Positions 29,701-52,717 of a DNA stretch of 64,000 nucleotides are shown in pieces (position 1 is the stretch's first letter; each line of letters starts with the position of its first letter). Origin of the DNA: Tubiluchus corallicola (lineage: Eukaryota > Priapulida > Priapulimorpha > Priapulimorphida > Tubiluchidae); assembly GCA_030141605.1 (NCBI GenBank), contig JAQGDQ010000003.1, positions 2,499,501-2,563,500 of the forward strand, in the 5' to 3' direction. Both the position numbers and the translations under genes were made by a program. A model generated the notes under the pieces. The model saw only the letters and a list, made by a program, of their open reading frames with translations. It ran no database searches and was not told where the DNA came from.

Positions 29701-32700
29701 TTAGTTCTGTAGTTTTTGCTAAACTCCAGTTAGATTTTATTTTTCAGTACGTATTTCGTCACTTTGTCCAGCATTAGGGATCTAAAATGATGATATATAA
29801 TGGTCAACATATTTTAAACATTACGAATGCAAAAACTACGAACATAATTATCCAAACTAAGACAACAAGCAAATTCTTGCAAGAATGATGGCACAAAGTG
29901 CTAATATGTATTGAAGAATAAAATTATTTGATGCTACAGAATGGAGATTAGGCTTTTTCATTTGTTTCTAGGAGAGCCTTCTAATTTACCTTAGTATGTT
30001 ACTTGCACTCCCAAACCTTTTTGCATATGGAAGCCATTTATGTTGCAGAGAGTGTACGTACCTGGAGACAATGACGTTGGAGGAGAAGGAAATGACCTTC
30101 TTACTGCCGAGAAATTAGACAGATTTGCTAAGACATTTAGGCAAGATGACACTCATGTTGAATCAAAGTTTGTGAAATTTTTAAAGGTATGTACACCTCT
30201 TTATACATCGGGAAGTTGTGAAATTCTGCTTTCTCTAAATGTGTTGGTTTGACTTGATTTGCAAGAACGATTATTGTGAAAAAACTTTTAGAGTTTTTCA
30301 TCTTTCGTTTTACTTTATTACATTTTAGAGGTTACATTCTTATTGAAATGACTTTCAGAAGAAGCTTGTGTACTATCATCTCTCGTAGTAATGATAGTAC
30401 ATTGTGCTTTTAATTTCAGTTAATATCTAAGTAAATATTTGCAAAATTCAAATCTGGCTTTCACTTGTTTTTCAAAGTGTTTTGCATTCAATTTGCCAGT
30501 TTTTTTCTAATTAATAGATGCAAATTCAACAAATATTTGCCAAGTATTTGGAAGACAAAGAAGTATGGTTGTATAAAAGCATACTTTTCTTTTTATATTA
30601 TACATAGTTTGTGTTGTTGTATATATAAATTGTTTATAGCTTATATGTTGTGGTTACCATTACTCGTTATTTTATTCTGTGGTTTTAGGTGAATTTTTAT
30701 GCAATGCATATGGGTCATTTGGCAAAAAGCAGAAGAACTCGAAGTGGTGCATTTATTGTGTTATTGAGCCATGTATCTGCATTGCAACAGCGTAATGTTT
30801 TCACGACTGATGTAAGTTTTCAACACTGTTTTGTGTTTTTTTAAGTATTATGTATGGGATTAGGTGGCCAGGGATGAGCGGATCAACTAATTTCCCAATC
30901 TGCAAAAAAATTTGGTCTGCGAACTTGAGGTCGGCAGTCCTCTAAAAATCCACATTTTGCTACTAACATCATTCCGTAACTGCTCTACGACATTAATTCA
31001 AATCCGCGATCAGTATTGTGCTCAGTATTTTGTTAATGTTGGTCTGCATGTTGTGAACCATAACCTCAATAAAAAATCTGGTGCAGCTTGATTTCCTTTA
31101 TTTTACTATGCTCAAAAAAGTGGGGAGGTAGTGGAGGATTTCAACATAATTTGCAGAACACAGTCTTAACAAACTACATTATGAAATTTGAAATCTGAAC
31201 TTTACCATCAGACCATGAAACCTGAACTACTACTGTCCAACATACAATACCCAGATCTCTAATTACACTTCTAACTCTAGTTGAAAAGCCAGTAAATGGT
31301 ATGTGAATAGATAGTACAGTAACAAATAGGTAAATTATTTTTACAGGAAAACTACCAAAAGATGACAGCACCTCCCTAAGATACTAACACTTTCTGCTAG
31401 CATAATTTTCCGTCTGATGTTATTGTATTATTCTAACATTAGTTTTTTTAATAGCAAATAAAAGATTTTACTACTGCTGCTGCTGCTGCTACTACTACTA
31501 GTATAGTAGTATATTCATTTAATGATTAATGAAGCTAATTATTATTTTCATTTCGTTGTTTATTCAACCTGGTAGCTTCTGCTGAGTGAAAGTCTGTCGT
31601 TTGCTTTCCGCAACGTGCACGTTGATATCTAGCATTACAAAAAATTAACACCTGCAAAGATTCGATCTGCCAAGTTTTTGATTCGGATCCAGTCCACATA
31701 ATTCCTTGTTTTAAGTACTAGATCCGCTATCTGATCCGATGTGCGAAAACCTTGCGGGTCTTGGTCAGATCTGGTCTGCAGGATCGTGGTCCGCTCATCA
31801 CTGGGTGTGGTTAATGTTTATGGAATGGTAGCACCAATATACAAGTGCAAATATCAACTTAATCCATGCTTTCTATAAATCTGCCATTGAGGATTCTTAG
31901 TGACAGTGAACAGTGCACGTTCCATTAATTAACAACAGAATATATTCAAGGCGTAGAAAATTTTTACAGATTCTGTGTATTGGATGAATGATGTTTTTGC
32001 TATGCAACTCTTTGTTAAAATACAATGATTTTAAATTGGACGTACACAAAATACATCCTCTTGAATACCACTTACCTCTGCAGCAATGAATTTTTACGAC
32101 ACAGACCATCATGCCTCGTCATCTGTTATTATGTCTAAAAATAGTAGTAGTAGTGGTAGCAGCAGGAGCAGCAGCAGCAGTAGTAGTTGTTGTTACTTTT
32201 GCTTTTCGAGTAATGCTGACCTAGAAGGGGCCTTGCCAGAGTTGCCTAATGAGGCAAAGTCAAAATGGGCCCTCTAGAGACAGTTTTCCTTGGGGCCCCC
32301 TAGAGGCAGTTTTCCTTGTCTCCACTTGGATGATCATATGCCTACTTTATTCTTCTATTACTCCATACTATCAGGATCAAGGACCAAATTGACTTATTAA
32401 TTTGCCATAACAGACAAGTTAAAACAGTACAAATCTATATGCAGTCTACCTCGATCCTCCAGAAAATTTTGTCCTACAAAATACATTACAAACATAAGAC
32501 ACAACATGGGTTCCTCCTACCACAAAAGAAATCAAACCTACTTCAGTATTTTGACTATAATTCACATGAAGTTGTTACCACATTGCAAAGGCAGGTTAGT
32601 TTGTTGTATGACCCTTGCATTAGCTGCAGAATATCTCGCCTTTGGTATGAAAAGCTAAGTAAATATTTACTTGTATTATTAAATCCAATGCATGTGATTC

Positions 32701-35700
32701 CTTAAAACTTTTAAAAAATGATGCACCACCTTCCTGGTTGATTTGCATCAAGTGTTCCTTTAGTTTATTGGTTATGTGAGAGAGTGTTCTATATAGAGGA
32801 ATACTATTCCTAGACATGATGCAATTTAGTTCTTGGGTAAAAAAAGTGTGCCATTTCATGCAAAAAACAGAATAACTGTTTGTTACTTCTGCATGCCAAG
32901 TAAGTCTTTGTAAAGCTGTCTATTATTTCGTAAAATATTTTTTTACAATGTATATTTACTCTCTGCGTCACAAAAACTGCTTTTTTTCCTGCTTTTATTT
33001 GTGGCGTACCGTATGGAAATTTTGTGGCTTTCGAAGAAAAGCCACATGTTTTTAGTTTATTTTTTCAAAAATACTGCCTTCAAACCAGTCAAGTGTCACG
33101 ATTTTCACCTTTCATCGTAACAATTTCATACCATTTTGTAGGGTTTTAACTCTCTGTAAAATAGTATTTGGTTACAAAATATTGTTCTCAATAGTTTGAG
33201 CTTGTCACAAAAGGAAATTGTGCCTCGAAAATCTTAGAATACTTTAATTTCAATTCTTAAAAGCCTGAAATTAATTAATTAATACCTAATAGTAAAGGTA
33301 AAATGACAGAGACAGGTATGTTAACAAAAACATTATTTTGGGAAACCACTTCGTCATTTTCCATAAAATTAATTACATAAAATTCCAGAATTTTACGAAC
33401 CCGAAGAAAGGAGCAGTGATTTCGTGAAATATCATTTTTGTTCACAACTCTTGTTGTGATTTATTATCTGTTTATTTTTACTTGTGGATACATGACACTA
33501 CTCATCAGTTTTTAAAATGGTATCTAATAGGTTAAGAAAATAAGGGTTGGAGTGTTTTTACCTGATGCTGCAAGACTAGATGTAAATAGCAAACTGCAGA
33601 AAAAAATAAAAGTAGTTGTGATGATGTTACATGCAGCATCTAGAATGTCCACAAAATAACAAATGTAACTTTTATTCTTGTGCTTCACTTTGCATTTATA
33701 TTTTTAGGTTGTTGCTACTTTAAAGCCAGATATTGTGATAAGTGCACATTCTCATAAGGTAAGATCACTTGAAATTTACATCTATGCTTTATGGTTTATC
33801 CAAAGATATTTATTTTTTATTCTGTTGTATAATTAATATTTCAACCCAACGGTGATGTTTCACGCAGATCCATTCTAGATGGAATACTGTTTCCGCATTG
33901 TCCGTAAAATTTCATCACTAAATATGTTCATTTCTAAACAACACAACATTTCTTCTGCCATTCCCAAATGCATAGACATTTAAAAAGATCACTATCAGCG
34001 ACATTAATCAAAATTATTAATGCTTAAAATAAATTATTAATTCTTTGAATGCTGGTTTACAAAATTTGAAATCGTCTGTGTTCAATGAAATGACATTGTT
34101 GTAGCTATGAATTTGCTGACTTTGCAGTTGCAGTTGCTCACAAAGAAAATGGGCCTCTGAGGATGAATGAATTAATTACATTTCTTGGCGACTTGGCGTG
34201 CAGAATTACTTTTATTCAAAACAAGGATGTAAATTACATAGTACAGCGATTATAATTAAATGTACCGCTATCTCAGTCAAATGTTCTACTAATAGCCAAA
34301 TCCCAAGGTAATAGTTGCATATGTTTTGTCTAGGTGGATAAGATCTGGTTGTTATAAGCTTATGGCAACTGGATGCATAAAAACTCCAAGTTTTGTTAAA
34401 ACCATTCTGACTTGAAATGGGTTGAGTGCCTCTTTGGCTGAATGTCATTTGTTTTGGATTATTTTTCGAAGTGTTAATAAAAGTTGAAATTGGGTATTGT
34501 ATTACTTTTTGTGCACTTGTATACATATACTTATAATTGTATATTTATACTTATAATATTATTTACACATTTTTTCAATTAGCACATTTCTAAAGAATTT
34601 AGAAAATTTCTTAGGAAATTTCCAAAGAAAAACGAGAAGTAGGTGGTGCTCATGCGGTAGGACAGAAGTTTACAGCACTTTCACAACACCACTCGGCAAG
34701 AGGGCCTTGACCACTTATTTGCTGGGTCCCTTTTAATGCATTATGCCATTGTGAAGCCCAGTTACGAAATGAAAGTAAATTTTGCAGCTGCTTATTTATA
34801 ACACTAGAGCCTTAACTTTACTAGGTTGGTTTAATTGGCACTTGATAGTAGGCAATTTGTGAAGTGATTAATAAAGTCTTTGCATTCACAAACTGCTGTA
34901 ATGTTAGCACTACTTAGATTTACAAAATTGCATGTAGAAACAAGGCAATTAACATATATTTAATGAAAACTATTTACTGAGAGTGACAAGCAAGCACATT
35001 TTTTGTGCTAATATGTATACAGTAAACTAATTTGTTACAGTCTATTATAAGAGAAGTTTTCGTGGAGAAGAATGCCTTTAAAGGAAAAGGTTTTGAGACA
35101 GGTGAAGTGGCAGTTCTAAATTCAACTGCTAGCCTTTACGAAATTGAAGTGCCAACGTGCAGCTATAGGATGGGAGTGTCTAAGATGGGCTATGGTGCTA
35201 TGATTATTGGTAAGAATTGCATAATAGTTTAATAGATTTAGCTCTCTTTCTACATTTAAGATGTTGGAGATGAAAATGTGAAAAAGTGAATATGCAGTGT
35301 GACATTGCCTGCAGAAAAACAGAAAGGAGTTTCTGTCCATTTGTTTGCAAGTGCAACGCATAAATTCATATTACAGTTTATTAATCAGCTTTAAAGAAAG
35401 TATCATTTTTGCATCGAACAAGCGTCTTTCTTTAAAAACTGAGTTCCACTTTTGGTACAGTTATTTAAACGTTTTATTACATACACCATATCTGAATGTA
35501 GGTAAGTCCTCCAAATATCATTACTGCCGCTGTGTTATTTCTAATTAATAGAGCTTCATCTAGCAACAAAGATTGGATAGACAGCTTAGCAAATCAAATG
35601 TATCTCCATGTTTAAAACAGTTAATTACATTGTTTTATCTGTCTAATCACATTTTCCTATTTGATTGGCTTACTATGACTCGGACTTTTTATGCTTTTTC

Positions 35701-36215
35701 TCGTTATGTAGCATCTTCTGTCCAATTTTACTGTGTACATATTACTTAATTGAAAAGTTGAAGTACTATAATTGAACATTTATAATGACAGCTATATTTT
35801 ACTATAACTTTGAGTGTTCATTGAAATCCTTTTTAAAGTGATGTTGCACTGTGATGAGCTAGTCAAGGAGAGAAAAGGTTAACTAATAACTCACAGGTTT
35901 ATTATAGGTAACTTTACATAGAAAGTAAAGCAAGTTACTTCTAAAATGTAAACAGCAAAACCAGACAAATGGCTTTGTAGTATTCAGTTACATAAACATC
36001 TGGGGTAGTCACTTATTCTGCTCTGTCCAATTTCAGAAGATCACGAGAAATATGACATGGTCAAGTATGCAGTACTGTGGTCACCATCTCACTTCCCAGT
36101 GATTTTTACCTACATTTTCATCATGGTACTAGGTGTGCTTTCAGCCCTGGTGGCTAGCTTTTACCATTACCAACGGAGGAAATGGGTAGCAAGAAATTTG
36201 TACAGTAAGCGGTGA
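26794..36215 (+). CDS. MPPE1/PGAP5/Cdc1-family membrane metallophosphoesterase
   Basis: Seven exons with consistent phases: 26794-26987, 27431-27593, 30049-30186, 30689-30811, 33708-33758, 35041-35209, 36037-36215; 338 codons. An N-terminal hydrophobic segment (residues about 2-20) is followed by the phosphoesterase motifs LLLVGDPQLIG, VVVFVGDLFDEG, VPGDNDVGGEG, IVLLSHVSA and IVISAHSHK, then a C-terminal membrane segment (VIFTYIFIMVLGVLSALVA) and a basic tail ending LYSKR. Family members remodel GPI anchors in the ER/Golgi (PGAP5/MPPE1, yeast Cdc1/Ted1) by removing ethanolamine phosphate. The usual GNHD block is GDND here and the first D.H motif is GDPQ. Human MPPE1 has 396 residues, and the region between motifs 3 and 4 is shorter here. 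No clear KKXX retrieval signal. The start is uncertain. AATAAA at 36607. Tail-to-tail with the G-alpha gene. Confidence 0.88.
28599..28715 (+). repeat. 44-bp tandem repeat, about 2.6 units
   Basis: Units begin AGGAATCAAAG at 28599, 28643 and 28687 with a few substitutions; the third is partial. It lies in the MPPE1-like intron between exons 2 and 3. Confidence 0.85.
28950..29640. mobile_element. Probable decayed hAT-like repeat (one end visible)
   Basis: Two stretches (28985-29110 and 29470-29635) are rich in CCCGAACC/CTGACCC-like words, unlike the surrounding intron, as seen in subterminal regions of some hAT elements. The right side reads, in reverse complement, TAGGGGTGCTCGAGG, a plausible end near 29632. 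No matching left end was found. Confidence 0.3.
30869..31803. mobile_element. hAT-like non-autonomous element in MPPE1 intron
   Basis: The left end is CAGGGATGAGCGGATCA; the right end in reverse complement is CAGTGATGAGCGGACCA. These inverted repeats match at 15 of 17 positions. The interior near both ends repeats GATC-containing words (for example GATCCGCTATCTGATCCG near 31725). No transposase frame. Flanking octamers TAGGTGGC and GGTGTGGT are not a clear duplication, so the insertion is probably old. A CTG/CTA trinucleotide tract lies at 31475-31500. Confidence 0.7.
32130..32330. repeat. AGT/AGC trinucleotide tract and a short GC-rich duplication
   Basis: AGT/AGC-type triplets at about 32139-32190 (interrupted). 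At about 32265-32318 a unit of the form GGGCCCTCTAGAGACAG plus TTTTCCTTG is repeated twice. Intronic; no gene role inferred. Confidence 0.6.
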
Positions 36216-36729
36216 CAAATAGTTAGCAGTCATTGTAAATGGTCATTACAGCACGTCTGCAGAATCTCATTTTTTTGGCATAATGTTGTACTTTCAAAAT
36301 TTATGCAACTTTTTTAGTCATTTTAAAGTATTGTTATGAATCATGGTTTTCAGTGTAAATATATTTCTCCAAGAAGAATCTTGTTTTTGCTTGCTGTTGT
36401 TAATGCTAAAGCTTAGTATTATTCAAGTCTTACAACACTTGCTACACAGTTGTAGTATAATAATATTTATACCTCAATCTCTTCACTAGTGAACTAACAG
36501 AAAATGACTCTTTAAGAGCAAAAATTTATTTATTAATGCAGTTTTTGATTTGAATGAGACAATGTATAGGTTTAACTAATGTAAGACAATTTGGCTTATA
36601 TAGGATAATAAATTCTAAGGATATGACTGTTGGAAGTGTCACCACTGTTTTTACACAAGAAATTTGCCAATAGATATTTTTGATGCAGTGGTATTGCAAG
36701 CAATATATTTAATTAAGAAAAATCTAATA

Positions 36730-36918
36730 CAGTCAAACCTCGTTATAATGCCCCCTTTATAATGCCAACCTCACTTAATACCCAAATTTTTTAGCAAAAC
36801 AAAATGTATATATTTGCATAGACATGTATGTATTAATGCATCTGATTATAATGCCAAACTCACGGCAACACCAACTTTTTTGCATTCCCATAGTAGGCGG
36901 TATAAAGATGTTTGACTG
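36730..36918. mobile_element. pogo-like (Tc1/mariner) MITE
   Basis: A 189-bp element flanked by TA on both sides. Ends are CAGTCAAACCTCGTTATAA and, in reverse complement, CAGTCAAACATCTTTATAC. This type of end (CAGTCAAACCTCG) is familiar from pogo/Tigger-related MITEs in many animals. It is related to 13930-14107 in opposite orientation. It sits between the 3' ends of the MPPE1-like and G-alpha genes. Confidence 0.88.
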
Positions 36919-38269
36919 TATGTGTAACTTAATGTGTTCCTAACAGTGTTCAATTTTTGACTTGTCATTGTGCCGTGGGTGTGTACAAGTGTGGATGATA
37001 TGTTTATTAAATGTGATTTTATTGACAGGGCCAGAAAAAGCATCTTTTGAGTAGCTCTGCATATTTAGTTATGGATCAAGAAGAGACTTACAGTTGTTTG
37101 ATATTGTGCTAATAATCCTGTAGAAATTCTCATTTCCCATTCATCGTCGGGTAAAGGATAAAATGTGGGCCAATTATTATTCAGTGAATTAGCTTGTGAA
37201 AGTCTGCCTAGCTGGTTAAGTACACTCTTATCACTAGGGAGCAGAGGTATTGGATTTCACTAAGATTCAGTTGGTGCAGCCAGGGGCTAATTATAGGGTA
37301 TTGAAGCAAAAGTACAAGCAAAATAGAGAAGGATATGTACCTAAAATATTTTCAATGCATTTTACTAACATTAAAAATTGTTCCGACCCTCCTTTTAGAG
37401 AGAAATTTAAATACTGTCTGCTTACTCTGCTGTTTGATTTTATATCAGTGATTATTAAATATAATACACGCAAGTCACATTGTTGCTGATTATATAATCA
37501 TTTATATTTAATGTCATAATATATTCTTAAAATTTTTATGTTATTTTGTCAGTGATTGCCTCATGAGGTTTAAAAAACCCTTTAATATTTTCGTGCTGCT
37601 AAAAAAATTTGCTGCTTTGGCAATATTAAAATTCCACTGACTGACTAGATTAAGCAAATATATAGTCAGTGGCTCACCACAACAAATAATTTAAAACCAC
37701 TGAAACCAGATTTCATGAAATACATTAGGACAATGACCTCATTTACAAGATAAACAGCCAGTATAACATTACATAGAAGCTAGAAGCTACGTACAAAAAT
37801 ACAATAATGTCTTTTTGGTAAGCAAATTACATCGGGTAGCAAATATACGTAGTAACATTATATAGATACACGACATTACAACCACATTGATATAACTGCT
37901 ATCCGTCCATATCCAACAAGACCCGTCAATGCCTTTGTCTCCTTGACATGCAATACATACGTAACTGAGAAACTTCTGTTTAGGAAAGCTGGCAGAACTT
38001 GTAATGTAACCGTTTTTTGCTGTTATTTTTATATACCCTCTTTACGTTTACTTGGTGGACCAACTTTTCACTGACGCAATAATTCATAGGGAACAAGATA
38101 AAGTCAACTCTGTGAAGCACATATTTGTTAATTCTCATTTCCCATTGCAGAATGCCTATACATTTTTTTCACTTTCTTTCTATACAAAACATTCTTTGTG
38201 ATTGAGTCCAAGCCATTAATAGCAGTCATCATATATGTTTAATTAACATAATCAGACAGGCTTCGGATG

Positions 38270-48710
<10,441 letters not shown>

Positions 48711-51700
48711 GTTTAAACAATCTAAAAATATATAATCACTGAATGCTTAAGGCACTAAGTTTTAATTATTTCTAAAATAAACATGGCGGTCTTTGATGAT
48801 ATAGAGAGGACCAAGACGGTTGTATTTTTCTTTGAAGTTCTATTTGTCTGATAATACATGCACAGCAAATGCAACAAGCTTTTTTAAATATGTACATTCA
48901 TACACTGCAAGCAAACTTTGCAGTATTATGTTCCCTCAACCTCACAGACTGAATACTCACTGATTCTTCTAGAATATTTACTTTAAAAAGTCAGAAGCTA
49001 TTGCAACTGTGTGGAGAACGTGCCACCCACCTTATCCGTAAAAGTCGTCACTTGCGTACCTTAACGCTTCAATGCGAATTTTTCCTTCGAAAACTATGGT
49101 TACCTTATTTATGCACAATGATACAACTAGCAAGTTGACTCAACTGAACTAGCTATTGCATGTGCTCACAGTATTATTCTAAAAAATAACGTACATGCAT
49201 TGCATTTGCATGCAGTCCCAAGGAAAGTCCAGCTCAGCTGCTTTAATATGCTGATTATTCAAAAATGATCAAATGAATTATTTAAAGCACATAAGACACG
49301 GAAGTTATTAATAAGTATGGATGCCCAGTAGACATGGATGCCAGATGAAATTCATATATGCTTCACTGCTTTACTAGCAGCAGCTGCAGTTCTCATACTT
49401 CAATCCTACGAAGTGTTGATATTAGGTTATGCTGTTATGGCAGGCTGATGTGTTAAGCTGTAAATTTGTGTTGAATCACTTCTGATGAAACGATGCAACG
49501 ATCAGCCTTATATTCTGTTATCTCGTGCATGATAACAGAAATGCAGACTCATGTTAATCCTGTTTTTTAATTATCATTTAAAAATTCTAGCAATTGCTAA
49601 CGAATTAAATAAGTTTTCCAGACAAGAATTTTAATAAGATAAAAGGCCATAGTGACGAAATTATGTACCCCGGTGATCTACAGGTGATGACTTAACCCAG
49701 TGCTGAAAAGCTATTCAGACAGGTGACAATCTACAAAATTATGAATCAAACGCCTTACAGGATCAACAACAATATTAATTATGAAGGGTTCATTAATCAA
49801 AGCAGGTACAGTTTTTTTAATATTTTCCGTGTGGCTGAAAAAGAGTTCGAAAAATGTAATAATTGTTGGTTAATTCTAGCATTAATTGATTGGATTATAC
49901 ATATTTTCCCAAAGATCATTTTGGGCTCAAAATTTAATAGTGGTAATTACGCAAGCGTGACGAAACTAATACGTGGTAATACGTTGACGAGCTACATGTA
50001 TTAGCATTGAATTCAGGCCTGTGTTAACTTAAATTTTAGTGATTATATAGAAATGGTGTCAAGTTTTTAACACAAGCTGTTATTATTGATGCAGAAATGC
50101 AGTGCTTGGGTTAAGAGGGTCACCAACTTTTCTAACTTGGCAAAATTAGTAAGCCAATGTTACGTACCCCAATTACTTCATAAGATGTGCCCTAAATGCG
50201 CTTAAGAAATGTTTATGACAACCGTTCCTTAGACTCAGAAAACTATTCCCAACAAGAAATTGTTGTCGATAGGATAAACGTATACTTAAAAGCTTTTAAC
50301 TTGATGAGTATGTGGCAATTAACTGCGATGATCATAACGGAAAATATTAGCAGTTATCACGTCATTATAGTGAACATATTTTGCACATACAGCTGCAATC
50401 TTTGTAATAAGACAGAACATCTCAAGAAGCCACACATTTTTCAATCACCCTCACTGTCCTCTGCCCGCGCTCATTTGCCATGACAACAACAGCTTAATCG
50501 CAAGCAACAGTTACTGTAGCAACAAAGGAGGAAAAAGTGAGCGGAAAATATGAGTGCGACGGCGATTAATTTCTCTTATCTGATTTCTCTTTTCGTAAGT
50601 AACAGCTAAGCTGGCGCGTGACATTTTACTTGCTGTGGATAAGACAAGAGAATCTGTAAGTGACACACAAACATGTTTGACGAGACAGGAAAAAATTATG
50701 TCCTTTGGAAAAGGCTTGCATTACGTGTGCCACTATAAGGGTTTACATTAATCGAGTTTTTATTTAGGCAGTATAATAGACACACGTTTTGTGAATACAC
50801 TTTAAAGGGAGGGGGTGGCACTGCGTACGCATCTAAACTAAGTTACGTCCGGCCCTGCCTGCGCCACAAACTTTGTAGAGAATATGTGACAAAATATGGA
50901 CTGTAGCTAAGTTTTCTTCAGTTATATTTAGGCTGTTATACCAAAGCCCATCAGGTACATCCGAAAAAGGTAACGATGCCGAATGCATTTTCCAATATGT
51001 AAGGGGAGCTGAATTTTCTCGCCTTGGCACACGTGATGTGCAATCCAGGAACCGAAATCAGTAGGAACTAGTATTAATGAGGTTCCAGGAAGCTTGTTAA
51101 TGAGGAAGCCAATGTAATAAGTGAATAACATGTTGTGTGAAAATTTATTTGTTTATCTATGTCGTCTTCAAGTTTGGATACTGTCATTCAATTGATCAGA
51201 CTGCATAATCAGAATTACTGTGCCTTTTGATGCCATGACAGCTGAGATTTTCGAATAAAATTGAAATTGCTAACCGCTTCAATAAAACCATACATCATTC
51301 ATCTTAACCAAAGAAATATCTCCTATAGTGGTGTCACAACTACTTCAATAACAGCAGTTTCTGTATTCAGGGATATGCAGCAGACAAACAGCTAGGCGGC
51401 AACGGCGGCGGCAGCAGCAACGACAAAAGCAGTAGCTGTCGACAAATGCAATTACAATGATGACGATATGGCGTGAGACCACAAAAGCACACACTGACGT
51501 GAATTTTTCAAGCAAAAAGAGAAACACTATTCACAGCGATATATATGAGGAAAAATACCACATCAGAGAAAAACGTGAAAACAATCACCTGACACAATGG
51601 TAAAAAGTGACCTTTTTAGTTTGAGCTGTCGAATCTTGTTTACTTTCAAGAAAGTATTAAATGTTCTTTAGCTTTTTGTCATCAACGTGCACTAGTTTCC

Positions 51701-52585
51701 AGTATCATTACTTTCTTGCTGGTGGCTGCTTGTATTAGCTGAGGCTGCAAAAAATTCATGTACAGGCTGCAGATAATTTTTGGCTTAAATTTCGCACGCA
51801 GCGAGGCCTACTTTGCGCAACTTGTGAATTGAACCAAGCACTTTTCTCAGAAATATCTTCCATCACAGAATCGCTTTGCACCAAGTGGATAACCACCATT
51901 GAACAGCCATATCGGTTAAGCCAATAAATGCAAATTTAATTTATTTTGCACGTTCTGCCGTCAGTTTTTATTATGCCATTTTGCATAATCAGTAAATGTT
52001 GCAGATCTTTTTCAAAATCCCATTTCTCTACCCGCGGATAATCAACAGTGATGACTGCATAATAGTAGGCTTCAATAGTGCCGAAGAAAGAGACGAAAAT
52101 TTTACGCTTAGTACTAATGAGCAGAGCAGCTTGCAAGAGAGAAGCCCATGGCGAAATGAGATAAAAACCCATATTGCACTATACTATACCTAATGGTGCG
52201 TTCACACTATAGCTATACTTCCTGAAAAAAGCTGTAATAACTTTAGCAAAATTAACCTTTTGCGAGAAACAAACTACGTGATTGACAAGTTCAAGTTTTA
52301 CAGTTTGCTCGCTAAAAATTTTCTCGAACTAGGCTTCTCTAATGAAATTGTAATTATCAAGGGCTTCAATATAACTACACATCTTTCATCTTTGACAAAG
52401 AAATGCCTCATAGTAGCGTCACACTTTCTTCTGTTAAATGCTTTAGCATAATGTATTTACTTCGGCATTAATAATAATAGTAATAATATTAACCTTTACT
52501 TAAAGTCTGCTTTAACACAACACAACACAAACTGCCATACTATTTTTCGCTGATTGTACATAACAAACTGCAACCACATAACAGG
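48711..52585. other. No recognised gene upstream of G-alpha
   Basis: AT-rich. It presumably includes the G-alpha promoter just above 48710. A 10-bp-arm hairpin (TTCTGTTATC / GATAACAGAA) lies near 49513-49540. Minus-strand frames at 50833-51131 and 51936-52172 look slightly protein-like but are unplaced. A GC-richer CGG/CAG patch lies at 51390-51440. Confidence 0.4.
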
Positions 52586-52587
52586 AA

Positions 52588-52717
52588 TTATTATTGCGCC
52601 AGGGAGGGCAACAGCAGGTACCAATTTTAAAGTCTTAAGCATAGCCCATCTGCAGTATCAAACTAGCGACCTCCCAGACGGAAAGTGTACGCGTTATCAC
52701 TAGACTATACTGTCTGG
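52588..52717 (-). mobile_element. tRNA-derived SINE (degenerate)
   Basis: Read on the minus strand from 52717: AGTATAGTCTAGTGATAACG resembles a tRNA A box region, then TCTGGGAGGTCGCTAGTTTG resembles a tRNA anticodon-to-B-box segment (GGTTCGA-like, mutated). A non-tRNA body and a short AATAATAA-like end near 52590 follow. No intact cloverleaf, so not a functional tRNA. Confidence 0.5.

Noticed and set aside
50770-50860. CCGGCCCTG near 50855 as a hAT element end
   Set aside because: No partner end and no duplicated octamer found.
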